A stretch of 64,000 nucleotides of DNA, taken from assembly GCF_035582795.1 (NCBI RefSeq), contig NC_134366.1:173480362-173544361 (forward strand), read 5' to 3'. The stretch comes from Mycteria americana. Lineage: Eukaryota > Chordata > Aves > Ciconiiformes > Ciconiidae. A model generated the notes under the pieces. That model was not told the origin of the DNA. It searched no databases and saw only the letters and a list, made by a program, of their open reading frames with translations. Shown here piece after piece: positions 46,797 through 59,048 of this stretch; the stretch's first letter is position 1, and the number at the start of each line of letters is the position of its first letter. The position numbers and the translations under genes were made by a program.

Positions 46797-47223
46797 ATGG
46801 TTGGAAGGGACCTCTGGAGGTCATCTGATCCAACACCCTTGCTGTATCAGGGCCACCTAGAGCCAGTTGCCCACAACCACATCCAGGTGGCTTTTGAATA
46901 TTTCTAAGAATGGAGACTCCACAACCTCTCAGGACAACCAGTCCCAGGTCTCTCATCCTTTCCTCGTATGAGAGATGTTCCAGTTCCTTCATCATCTTCA
47001 TGGCCTTTTGCTGGAGTCTCTTCAGTAGCTCCATATCTCTCTTGTACTGAAGAGCCCAGCATTAGGCACAAAAAAACTACAGGAAAACACTTGCTGAAGC
47101 CCAGGATTGAACCAGGGACCTTTAGATCTTCAGTCTAACGCTCTCCCAGCTGAGCTACTTCAGCCCTGCTGTGGCACTAATTTTCACAAAACCTGTTGGA
47201 ACGTAATTGCATTTCAACCTTTT
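46797..47223 (-). mobile_element. Composite repeat: leader + tRNA-Phe + CR1 3' tail (copy B)
   Basis: Read on the minus strand, the order is leader (47223-47165), tRNA-Phe (47164-47092), linker with TTTT, then a CR1 part ending near 46797 (CCTTCCAACCATTCTGTG). It matches copy A at 34985-35630 but lacks about 200 bp of CR1 between GAGAGACCTGGGACTGG and GAGAGGTTGTGGAGTC. The leader is clearly homologous to copy A, with a few substitutions in its first 25 bp. Beyond the leader and beyond the CR1 3' end the two loci do not match. Confidence 0.65.
47092..47164 (-). tRNA. tRNA-Phe (GAA), repeat-embedded copy B
   Basis: A 73-nt cloverleaf on the minus strand with acceptor stem GCTGAAG/CTTCAGC, anticodon GAA and discriminator A. 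It shares the two compensated acceptor-pair changes and the T-loop A57 with copy A. It differs by a C in the D-loop (AGCTGGG) and by a T in the T-stem that turns one G-C pair into G-T. TTTT follows at 47087-47084. The extra mispair suggests a slightly weaker, perhaps pseudogenic, copy. Confidence 0.75.
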
Positions 47224-49946
47224 CAGACAAGGTTAGCTGACATTAGCTTGTGAGTCAAAGCTGTTGTTTGCAGGGAACAGGATACAGACAGGCTGGGCTC
47301 AAAAGCAGTGGTCCAACCATCTGCACCAACACAGGCTCCTTGCCAATGTACATCACCTCTGTGTATGTGTATGACTTTAACAATAGCATGACTCTGGAGG
47401 ATGTAGAGAAGTGGAGCAGGGAAACAAAACAAGTGTTCTTGAAGGGCTGAGAGAAGAGTACACTTACCTTGAGATTAAAGAAGGGATCTGGCACTCACAA
47501 GTCCTTGCAAGGAAAATAAGGAGATGGAGCTAGTTCTCTATAGTTACAAAGCTACAGATGAGGAAACTGAATGTGAAGTGACAAGGATGATGGAGGATGA
47601 AGAGAAAGACAGTTTGATTGTAGGGAGGGCTCAAGAGATGATTGTGAATAGAAAAAGAGTAAAAGGGACAATCAAACATAGACTGTTCTCTCTGTGCTTC
47701 TGGTGTTGAAGAGACAACCTTGTCTCATTCCTCAAACTCTCTTTCTTTTTAGTGCTGTTTAGGGTGTCAGACTTGGATGCCAGTTGTGTTGGCTAGTGCT
47801 ATTTTCTTCCACAGGATTAGACTTGCTTGCGATGCCACTGGTCCATGGCACATGCTGCTAATTGCAGAGTAGAGATCAGAACTGGGTGGAGCACAGAGGT
47901 GTTTGCACTCCTGTCAATAAAACAAACAACAGCATCAGAGAGAATGTGGAGATTGCATTTCCAAACTGGTCTGACATATCCAAAATACCAAAACAAGGAC
48001 TGTAATATCTCAGCCCCTTCTCTGTATGGAGAGGTTTGGGTGTGCTGATAAGAAACAAGAAAGTGGGGCTCCTTGCTGTACCTAAAGACCAAGATCCATA
48101 TCATAAAACACAACCAAAATCTGGAGTTAAACAGCAACCTTGGTCCGAGGACGAGCCACGAGCATTAGCGTAGAACAGACATTTCTAATATCTTTTCACA
48201 GAGCCCATTGAAGGATCTGGAGTTATTTGTGGAGCTTGGCTACTCCTTTCATATCAATCTGTCTCTCTCCAGCTAGGGAATGGGAGCCAAGCATACTCAT
48301 GCAGTGATATGGGAGATGTTTGCCCAGCCCACCAACTTATTCTGCAAATAGAGGACTTTCACTCCCAGTACAGACAATCTACCATCTTTCACCAGCTCCA
48401 GATTCACATCTCCCCAAAATACATATGTGAAAGGCACAGTAAGTTTTCCATGACTGCTAAAAAACTGGTAGTGAAAGGTGTCAAAAATACATTTAATCTG
48501 GGTTTGAATGTTCAGCTGAACAGCAGCAGATATTTCCTCACAGAGGTTTATTAGATAACAGTTCCTGATATCTAGGGCTCCCAAACTAGGCTATGGAACC
48601 TCTTGCAATACCCAGCCGTCAGGATTGTACCCTAAGTGGGTTTCCTTTCTGCAAAACCACTTCCACCCCTGGATCCTAATGGTGATCCTACGCTCCCCAG
48701 TGATCCTACCCACTGAGGAGCTGATCACACATGGGTGGCTGAGGGTCTCAGCATCTCTGTGCTTATGAGGTGGGGACCTTTTGGACAGCTGAGCACTGCT
48801 ACAGAGTTCTGCTTCTTGTCCATTTCTACTTATAAATTGTCTCCTATATGTGACCTAGAAACATGCCAGATCCAGCCCTTGAAAGCTCTATGGTGCTTAG
48901 AACAGGTGTATGTAACGAATCCAGAGCATCACTAAGGACCATGGCCACCAGACAAGGCAACCCAAAAACCGATTCCTCTGTTACATTTTGTGTCTTGTAG
49001 AGGCACTGATATGAGAGGAACCTAGAATATTGCTCAGGGATTTGGAGCCACAGAAGAGTGATTAGGCCTCAACCCTGAAATGGAAATGACTAATCCTTGT
49101 TATCTATCCTACTGACTGTCTCTCTCACCTCCACCTGGACCTCAGGATCCATAAGAAGAAGGTAGTTGGGGATTGACCCCAGTAAGTCTTTCCAATTATC
49201 TAGGAAAGAGGATGAGGAAGAAATCTCGCAGTCTGCCCCTGCCCACCCCCAAATAATCTACAAACCAAGGCTGTATGTTCAGAGCAGGTCTGGTTATATT
49301 TATCTACAGAAGATGCTTACAGGAGCAATTTCTTGAGCTCAGTGACTAAGGAGCCTACAAATACAGCTTGGATCAGCCTGCAGGAACAGAAAACTCTTTC
49401 TGGCATATTTTTACTCATTTGGATGCTGAAGGAAGTGAGAAAAAGGATTGCATAGCCAGATGATTTATTAGATGATTATTGTGGGGTCCATCATAAGTAT
49501 TTACTTGTATGTAAAGCTTTGCTTTGAAGGGTTACTAATGTCTGGAGTGTGGACCTGCTCCAGGTCTATTTTTTCTTTAAAGACTCTGTCTATTTTGAAA
49601 CATTGGTGTCTCTGATTCTGTGGAAAGAGCACTGTTTTGCTCTTCCCTTAAGAGCTGTGAACTATTTAGCATTACCAGAACTGATGATAATTACCAAACT
49701 CCTAGAAGGCCAGAGGGGGACATCAGTATGATAGGTAACAAAGACCACAAGAAAAGACCTGCTGAGCCTGGCAGGACTTTTTTCTGCAAACCCCAGCAGT
49801 TTGGAAAAGGTTCCTGGGGTGGGATTCATCTCACCTGACTTCTCAAAGGCCAACAAGGCAAATTTTCTAAACCTGACCTAATCACTAGACAGAGTCCACA
49901 GAAACTGGGAACACTGGTGCTGAGTCCTCAAATTGAATCTCCCTTC

Positions 49947-49997
49947 AAAACCCAACCAAACCGAACCGAACCAAACCAAACCAACCCAAAACAAAAA
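49947..49997. repeat. (CCAAA)n-like simple repeat
   Basis: About 50 bp of degenerate pentamer repeat, mainly CCAAA and CCGAA units. Each unit lacks T, so the plus strand is T-free over most of the tract. Confidence 0.85.
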
Positions 49998-51844
49998 CTT
50001 TGAACATCAGCTCTGGAAGGCTCTGTATGACACCTTGGACTTTATCAGCATGTGAGTCTGGCAAACTGATCACCCCCTTTCTAGCAGCAATTCATATATG
50101 CATCAAGAACAGCATTGTTGTGAGTTACAACTCAGCTCCCTGCAGCCATACCAGAACTGACGTTACCCAGTGACAATGAGAAAAGGTATTTCCACTACTG
50201 AGTTCAGCCGAAGCATTGGCTTTCCCTAGAAATTACCCTTGTGCATGCACTGTCTGCTACACTGCGTGGTATGAGGATCACTGGGAGTGCGGTGGTGTCA
50301 CCACATGAGCATTTTGTTTTGTTCTCTAGAAAGCCATAGTCTGCATGAGTTGTCCTGGAGCATACTGGATGGCTCAGGGACCAGGAGCCAGCTCAGCAGC
50401 TTTTGTACACTTTTAATGAAGCCATAACATGCTTTTGCCCAGAGAAGCCAGGCTGTGGAGTCCCTCCATGGGGTTTTCCTGAATCTGTGTTATGCCCATT
50501 GCAAAGATAGGCTGGGCCCTATCAAAAGTTTTTCTCCAAATTTAATTAGAACTGACAGCCCGTGTCATTTCCATGTCTCCTCTGGGATTTGTGCAGCCCG
50601 TGTCTGCACAAATCCCATTCCTCTTTCAACTCTTCCTGAGCTTTTGGAGTGGGGGGGTTTATGCGTTGGGATTTAGGTCTATCTGGCATGAAGGAGCCAG
50701 AGCAGAGGAAAGCCTTCTCAAGGCCAGTGGTGCCACCTAATGGGAAAATTCCCAGGGAATCAATTTCTCGGAAGTTAAGTCCTTAACTGGAATGTTGCTA
50801 GGTGACGTAGAGATGGAAATCAGTAGCTCTGATGTAAGTCTCTCTTTTCTGCTGCTTTACGACCATCCCTCCGTCAGTCTATTCCCTTTTCCCCAGCGTG
50901 TGAGCGACATGCATGAGACCACCCAGGAAAATTCATTCTGCTTCCTGCTTAAATCCCCTCTCAGCAATCCCTGAAGCTACTGAAGTATTTTTTACCTTCT
51001 TGATGCTCAGAGTCTGTCTGGAGAGGAAACTATCCCAGATTTTTAGATTATGAAAAGCCAAGCACAAAACAAGAGGGAATGAAGGTCTGCCAGGAAGGGA
51101 CCAGGACTCTGTGGGTTTTCTCCTTAGTTACACATTTTGCAAATGAGAGGTGAGACAGGCTCTCTGCATTGCAACCTCCACACGCTATTGCAGCTCAGCG
51201 GAGTCTGGAAACATATTGTGGCTCTGCAAAAGAAGCAATAATGTCTCAAAAGCAACCTCTGACAAAAGTTCCCACATGGCAACCCCCTGCAGCCGCTTTG
51301 CATCATAAATAATCACAAGAGTGGGCAGGAATGAGCTGCGAAGCCTGTCCTGGTCTCAAGGGATTATTTTATTCCCTGATTGTGTTGTCTTCCCAGCACC
51401 TACACCTATCTCCTCATGACAATCTAGCTCACCACCACACCCCTGCTGCCGTCAGTTTGCAGGAGTGTGATACAGTGCTTAGAGCAGGGTTTTGGTCTTT
51501 CTCAGATCTCATCTCAGCTCTGCCATCGATGAATCACACATTTTAAGCTGTCTCAGTCAGGCTTTCTTTATTTCATTTTCTCTGAGGTTGAAAAGCTATT
51601 TTCAAGATTCTTTCCCACTTCTTCCCGGGATGAAGATGTTTGCAAGGGCTGGCAGTTCTTATAGGTATCCAAAAACACCGAATAAAATTATGTTATGTGA
51701 TGTTGAAGCATTGTTTCTGCTGTTCTTGGGAAGAGGGCGCAAGTGAAGGTATGGGGTGATCTAGTCCCCCTTTCCGTGCCTCACTGAGCTGAAACGCCAC
51801 CATTACAGGCAAGATGGCAGCTCACAAAAACCCTGTGCAATTTC

Positions 51845-52081
51845 ATGGCTGAAGAAAGGATTAACATTCAGGGCAAAGGGGAGAAACCTGCAATTAAGCA
51901 GGCTCGAACCATTAATTCTAGCAAGGAGCTAAGCTCTGCTGGTAATGATGACTCTGCAGCTGCAGCTGGTGCTGCTCAAAGCCTTGAGCACTGCCTGGAA
52001 GAGGTGGCCAGGCACTGGCAATTGTCCTCAGAGCTCAGGCAATCTCAAGTGACTTTTCTTTTCATATCCCTTGCATTGTAA
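51845..52081 (+). other. 78-codon open frame of unknown status
   Basis: The frame starts MAEERINIQGKGEKPAIKQA and continues with a Lys/Glu/Ser-rich stretch, an Ala run (DDSAAAAGAAQSLEH) and a possible amphipathic helix (CLEEVARHWQLSSELRQSQ). The composition is more protein-like than that of other short frames here, and the frame is open for about 20 codons upstream of the ATG. I do not recognise a family. A weak donor-like CAA|GTGACT follows SQ. It may be chance, part of a noncoding transcript or a lineage-specific exon. Confidence 0.2.
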
Positions 52082-52289
52082 CCCAAGAGTTCCAGCAACC
52101 AGAAAGGGGTTCATCTGCAGGAGTGTTGTGACTGGGAAGTCTGTGGGTCCAAGGCATGATGCTCAGGGCTTTGGAGAAGCACCCCGAGGAGTTGTGCAAT
52201 AAAGGGCTGAGCCCCAGCATGCCATAGAGGAGTAATCATAAGGTGTGTGAGAGTCGTTGGACGGTAGGTCCATCTCTCACTTTAGCTTA

Positions 52290-53525
52290 GAATCATAGAA
52301 TCATCGAATGGTTTGGATTGGAAGGGACCTTTACAGGTCATCTAGTCCAACCCCCCTGCAAGAGCAGGGACATCTTCAACTAGAGCAGGTTGCTCAGACC
52401 CTCATCCAACCTGACCTTGAATGTTTCCAGGGATGGGCCCTCCATTACCTCTCTGGGCAACCTGTTCCAGTGCCTCACCACCCTCATTGTAAAAAAATTA
52501 TTTCTTAAATCCAGTCTAAATCTGCCCTCTTTTAGTTTAAAACCATTGCTCCTTGTCCTGTCACAACAGGCCTTGCTAAAAAGTCTGTCCCCATGTTTCC
52601 TATAGGCCCCCTTTAAGTACTGGAAGGCTGCTATAAGGTCTCCCCACAGCCTTCTCTTCTCCAGGCTGAACAACCCCAGCTCTCTCAACCTGTCCTTGTG
52701 GGAGAGGTGCTCCAGCCCTCGGATAATTTTTGTGGCCCTCCTCTGGACTTGCTCCAGCAGCTCCATGTCCTTCTTGTGCTGAGGGGTCCAGAGCTGGATG
52801 CAGTACTCCAGGTGAGGTCTCACCAGAGCAGAGCAGAGTGGCAGAATCACTTCCCTCGACCTGCTGGCCACGCTTCGTTTGATGCAGCCCAGGATACGGT
52901 TGGCCTTCTGGGCTGCGAGTGCACATTGTTGGCGCATGTTCAGCTTTTCGTCCATCAGTACCCCCAAGTCCTTTTCTGCAGAGCTGCTCTCGATCACATC
53001 ATCCCCCAGCCTGTATTGAAACCGAGAATTGCCCCAACCCAAGTGTAGGACCCTGCACTTGGCCTTGTTGAACCTCATGAAGTTCACACAGGCCCAGTTC
53101 TCCACCTTGTTCAGGTCCCTCTGGATGACATCCCGTCCTTCTGGCGTGTCAACTGCACCACTCAGCTTTGTGTCATCTGCAGACTTGCTGAGGGTGCACC
53201 TGTCGTTGATGTCATTGATGACAATATTGAACAGCACTGGTCCCAGTACGGACCCCTGAGGGACATCACTTGTCACTGATCTCCATCTGGGCATTGAGCC
53301 ATTGACTGCTACCCTCTGGATGCAACCATCCAACCAATTCTTTATCCACTGAACAGTCCACCCACCAAATCCATATCTCTCCAATTTAGAGAGAAGGATG
53401 TTGTGGGGGACCGTGTCAAAGGCTTTACAGAAGGCCAGAGAGATGACATCCCTTGCTTTTCCCTTGTCTACTGATGTGGTAACTCCCTCATAGAAAGTCA
53501 CTAGCTTGCTAGGCTCTTTTTTTCC
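52290..53525 (-). mobile_element. CR1 LINE, 5'-truncated, with long reverse-transcriptase frame
   Basis: This is the youngest-looking CR1 here. On the minus strand a 373-codon frame (53501-52380) covers the second half of the CR1 ORF2 reverse transcriptase: [11 protein letters not shown], then [13 protein letters not shown], then the catalytic-motif region reading SADDTKLSG (FADD is usual), then the C-terminal thumb/connection segment [25 protein letters not shown] through [17 protein letters not shown]. The ATTCTATG-type tail ends at 52290. The 5' end, at about 53525, is truncated, so the endonuclease and the N-terminal half of the RT are missing and the copy cannot retrotranspose. F-to-S in the FADD motif and a three-residue gap before CTLS mark decay. 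Confidence 0.93.
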
Positions 53526-56500
53526 GATGCTTTGCTGTGTAGTGAATCCAGGAGTATTCAGACCCCTAAAACCAAATCATCTGAGGCATATTGACCTCAG
53601 GCATGGGAGAGAGGGTGCAGGATGGTTATCTGGGAAGGACTAGAGAGGATAAATTCAAGGCTCTTATTTGTCATACGGGTAGATTGCAGTCAGCATTTAA
53701 CTTGATGAGTACTTTCCTCTAGGCTGGGAGCTGTGTGGTGCTGGGGAAGGTGAACTGAGCACCTTCTATCTACACCCTGTCCACAGACCTTACTGCACCA
53801 GCTAACTTGGGAAGAGAGGGTGGATGTATGGTGCTGTGGATGGGACTCCACAAGCCAAGACAAACGCAGCCTGGAGAGCTGTTTTTTTTAATCAGATGTT
53901 GGGATCATTAGCTGGAGTTTGAAGCAGGGGCAACATGTACTCTTATATCTGCCCCAAAAGTTGGCTGTTTAACCCTGTCTCTCCGAAAACTCCCACCACA
54001 ACAAATAGCAACCACGTCTGAAGTTAAGTTCCTCCAAGCACCTCTGCTAGAGGAAAGGAGGAGTCTGTGTCAGGGGAGACCATTCGTAAGCCAATATCAC
54101 CTTTGCCTTAGTGCCCAGATGTTGTTCTCCTGCACCCTCACTGCCATTTCAGGCAGGATGATACTAGCAGGTGTCACCCACTTCTGCTGCAATCACAACA
54201 TTAGTCGCTCACAGCAGGGCGATTGCAGAGTCTTATTTCTCCGCAACCGTCTCCCTCAACCTGAAGCTGTTCAGCCTGCTCCCCATCCCTGGGGAGATCC
54301 TGCTGACGCTCCTGTGACTTGCTTGGACTTGCATGTTTTGAGGTCTTTTGGCTCACAGCCTACCCCTTATTTCACCCTTTCCACTCTGCTCCCATCCAGA
54401 GATCATGCAAGCCAACCAAGTGCTCGTTTATCATCTCAGAGCTGCATTGCTTAACTCCTCTGCTCTTCTTGAACTGAACCTGCATGTAGAGAAGGGACTG
54501 TTTCAAAGTCAGAGCTTTAGTGTAACGGCTTCCTCACCCTTTCTGGATGCAGACTTTTGGAAGGGGAACTCCTGCCCCTTTAATAGAAATCTGTGATGTT
54601 CCAGATGGTTAAACTACTAAAATATGTTTTATGGAGCTAGTTTGGTATTTATTTGCTGGGTTTTTCCCAGAGGTGCTGAGCAGCAGCTCAGTAAAACTAG
54701 TAAAGAAAAAAAAGATCCATTGGTTCCCCTGTGCCTCAGTTCCCCCATCAGTAAAAGGACTGTCTCTCTGCTCTAGCAGGTGAGAACTCTCAAGCATTTG
54801 AGGCTGGAGAGTGCTCAGATCTGAGTAGCACTGTCAGCCCTCAGACTGAGCGGTAAGTGGCCCTTTACCTATTCCCCATCCTCCAAAGCACCTCAAACAG
54901 ATAGGTAACCTTAATGCTGATAGGCACTGAAGTCCTGAAACATCAATGTCTCTTCCTAAACACCCCTTCCCAGCTCCTTTTACCTCTAGCCTAGGTGTAG
55001 TCTGCCCTGACTTCCACTCACAGGAAAAACTTTGGGTAATGAAAGAATAAAAATAAAAGAACTGCTCACCGGACACTTGAAGCAGCTGAGCTGGGACGAT
55101 TGGTAAGACCAGTTTGTCTAATGGCTCGTATAATGCTGCGAAGCCCACTCAGAGCCCTGGAGGAAACACCATGGGGTGAATGACTGACCACACAACAAAG
55201 CAAGAGAGAACAGACTTCAGGAAAACCCAGGTCAGGAGCAGCCTCTCCCCAAATGACAGACCCCCGCAGGTTTCTCTGGTGGAACACCAACTGGGAAGCT
55301 GGCATATAAAACAGGCTGGAAAACTTTTCAATTCTCTTGGCCTATTATGTCTTATATTGTACTATGATGTGCAATTGTTTAACTAGACTTAAATCACTTT
55401 AAACTACGTAAATTGGCTCCAGTAATCCCCCTTCTCTCCAAATGCTGACACTTTTTTATTCCAAAACACAGCAATCTTGCTATCTTCCATATAATTGTAT
55501 AACATACATGGCTTATCGCTGCCTTTTAAATAAATAAAAGAGTTATGTGCCACAGTATGCACCTAGTTGCACATAATTTTCTCTGCCTTCAATTGTTTTA
55601 AATAGAAAGGCAGTTGGAAATGATTGGAGGGTATATCTCTGCTTAAATGTAAAGGGTTTGGGATAAAAAAAAAAAAAAACAAACCCAAAAAATTCCTGAA
55701 TTTAAATGTTATTGTTTAACAACTTAACTTTTAATCACAGTCCCCAAAACTGGTAAGAACAAGGTGTATGTTGTTTGGTTATGCTACTGCTTGGTAAAAC
55801 AGCTCCAGTTTCATGAGTAGTCCTTGTGCAGGGGCTGTTTCAGAGGGCACGTGGAGAGGGCCTTCATCCAAAGCACTGACAAAAGCTACATGCTGCTTGT
55901 AGAGTGAGGGTGGATCTGGGAATGTAGGCAATGGCCATCACCAAGATGTGACACCCTCTGGCTATACTTGGCTTCCCTCAGCCCAGAAGGAAAGGCAGAG
56001 CCACCACAAAGTTTACACCAGGGTCCTGCAAAGAGCAAGGACCAGAGCAAGCATGTGAGGATGGGGAAAAGGGCTGGAGCATCTTTAGCTCCCTCCACAG
56101 CAACCTCCTGCAGCTGAAGGCCATCGGTTCACCCATCTCCTTCATCCTTTGCAAGAATCCCTCCTCCCCTTAGTGTCTGGCTATTTCAACAGTGGGATTC
56201 AAAACTTTACCCCGACCTAAATCTGGGTGCATGATTCAGCTTCATTCTTTGTCCATACAAAACAGGCAATCATGAACTGGACATAAAAAACCATTAAAAA
56301 TATAAAAACATAAAGAAAACATAAAAACTGGACATGTAAAATGAAAGGGACCGTGGCACGTGTCAATGAAATGTGTGATCTGGAGGATGGGAGGTTCTGC
56401 ATCCTCATGGGTATCACAACTCTGACCCAGCCCTGAAGGCTAGGCACATGTACTATGGTCTCTTAGCATTGGAGAGTGCTTTTTCTAACCTTGGGGCACT

Positions 56501-59035
56501 TCTCCAGGTACCCACCCCTTTCACGAATGAGGTGTATGCTGCACCTTTTCATGGTTCCTCCTCCAAAATTCCACTATTGTACCTGGCTAAGCCTCAGCTG
56601 CTAATTTTGCGGCTCCTGCAAGTGCACAATAAGCTTTCTTGGACAGACAGACATTTCCTGCCAAGAATTGAGACTGTATGTGCCAGCTGGTGTTTCATAG
56701 GATATGTTGGGAAGGGGGAAATAGGAGCTTCAGATCTGTTTGGAAGTCAGGTAGTTAACATCAGGCTGTTGGGAGGTCTTCACTTAGGATCCAGGCCTGG
56801 AAATCTCTCCTGGAGGAAGGCGGCTAAGCCAGCCTAGTCTCACAAATCTTTGCTGCTTGAGACATATGTGAAGTAAATTGGCTGTTGCACTTGGCAGTTA
56901 GAGAAGAGGTGGAGGTTCAAGTCTGTCTGAGAAGATCAGAATTTTCAGAACCAAGACTCATGCTCTGCTCACCAGGCTGTAGGTATCCTGGAGAACTTCA
57001 GCTTGGCCAACTGAAGCTGGTTCACCGCTATTAAACACTCACTCATCATGTCAAGCTTTAAACCCCAGCTCTCTGTGTAGAGCTTTATCTTGATGCCAGA
57101 GATGGCCAAAGAATAGGTTTGGGGCCAAAGCTATTTAATGAGCTTTCCAAGTGCAGCTCCCATGGTGGGACTCTTACGTCATGGACAGCTATGGACTAAT
57201 ACAAGGGTTTCCTGGCAATTCAAATCCACATCACCATTTAGTCCACGGCTTCAACAGGAAGGATCCCAGTCCAGTGCAGGATATCCTCTACCCTTGCCTA
57301 GGTGATTCCATCAAGTGGTCTCTGACAAGTAAGTTAGCTTTTTGGGCAAGGTTTTGAGCCTTGAAAGTTGTGAGTGATACTGGCCTTGGGCTGCTCTGTG
57401 TCAGACCCTTTCACCTGTAACTGCGTGCAATGAGAGGCCCAGGCTGGAGGGTATTCCCAGAGAATGTGGACAGGATCAAGCCCTGAAGACAACATAAGCC
57501 TGGCAGAGCAAAGACCCTTAGTGAATCCATTTCCCCATCGTCATTTTGACATGTGAAACACAGGAATGATTGACCTTCTCTTTTGCTAGGGTGTTAGAAG
57601 GGCATTGCTTTAAAGCTAGGGAGATCCGCAAGCAGTAAACAAGATAATGGCACTAATAACCCAGCCCCAAGCCATGCAATTGATTCACCATGGCTAATGC
57701 ATCCAGCGTGAAATGGACCTGAGTGACAACTGAGTTTGATGGGAAGACTGACAGTTTTGAGGGGGAGAAGCATTGACCCAAAGGGACTCATGGTAGCTTA
57801 TGTCGGTCCTGTGTGACAGGACTGACATTGGCTGTGGTGTCCAGGATCGAACATCCATCCAAGATCTGGAGGCAAGAAGCCTTCTTCTTCCCCTTCCCCC
57901 CATATTTCTCAAGTTGACATATTGCTGCCCTTTAGTGCCAGTAAACCCCCTGGACAGGCTGGATGCTGGGTTGTAAAATGAGAGTATCCTATGCATAGTC
58001 CATGCCTGCCCAAAATAAATTTTTCCTTCTCCTTCTCCCCTTATCCATTTTCCAGTTTCTCCCGCAGACACCAAACTTTCAATCTTCATCAGGAAAGGGG
58101 AAAAAAAAAAAAAAGTTCTAGCCACAAAATGACTGCACTCTGGCTTTCAAAACCATCGTCCCCTAGGTGGGAAAAGACAGCAAGAAAAACCTGTAAACAG
58201 AAAATAGCAGAGCGACTCCCACTCACCGAAGCTGCTGCTTCTCCCTCCGAAGGCAGCACACAGATGAGTCATGGCAAAAAGCAGCTCTCTCCCCGCGGGG
58301 CCGGGGCTCTGCCTTGCCCACCTGCCTTCCCCCGCCAAGGAGGTGGGTAGTGCAGTCCCCCAGGCACTGCCTGTGAGTCAGGAGGCCCCGAGGAGTCAGA
58401 AATGTCCCTGAGGACTGAGGTAGAGCCACCTGCCAGCTTCTGCTTATCTGACATTCAAAGGGTATTTTATCCCAGCAGGGTACAGCAGTTTTAGAGGGGC
58501 GAAACGTGGGGGAGAAGCACCCATCAGTCTCCCTGTGGCTATGGGAAGCCTGTGATACTGAATCCCTTTGGGGATGCTGAAAATCTGAGCTACCTGAGGT
58601 TTGTAGGAGGGTGGTCAGACCTCCTGACACATCGACAGCTTTTCCCTATACAGAAACTATTTCAGGATCAGTGCTCAACCCCAGAGCAGTGTGAGGGGGA
58701 GATTTCAGGGTTTTAGCTACAGGCCGGTGTTGCTGAGAACTATTATGCAAATAGGCATAACTAAATCTGTGAATAATCTTTGTCCTTCACCATTGCTTCC
58801 TGGCTTATTTTATGCCTACTTCAATACCCATGGCTCTGACTGAAAGTTGTCCCCATTGAAATGCCCTAGAGCTGGTGGCAAAGGGTGTTTTTGTATCACA
58901 TGTGAATTCAGAGCCTCTCCCCTTCCCTGAAAAAAGGAAAACGCTTGAACTGAGGGTTTCCACATCCAGGAAGAGGACTCTAAATATAAGGCTATGAAGC
59001 AAAGGGTTTCTTTGTTATTTAATATATATGAGATT

Positions 59036-59048
59036 GGGGGGGGGGGGG
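59036..59048. repeat. G13 homopolymer
   Basis: An uninterrupted run of 13 G after an AT-rich stretch. It could take part in G-quadruplex formation, and its length in the assembly may be unreliable. Confidence 0.95.

Larger units (their letters stand above)
47225..52285. other. Intergenic DNA, no gene recognised
   Basis: No gene was recognised with confidence. Items of note are a (CCAAA)-type simple repeat at 49947-49997 and a 78-codon ATG frame at 51845-52081 of unusually protein-like composition. Otherwise this appears to be unique sequence without transposons I can name. Confidence 0.35.

Noticed and set aside
49947-49997. Telomere-like or satellite array
   Set aside because: The pentamer units are degenerate and cover only about 50 bp. 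An ordinary simple repeat.
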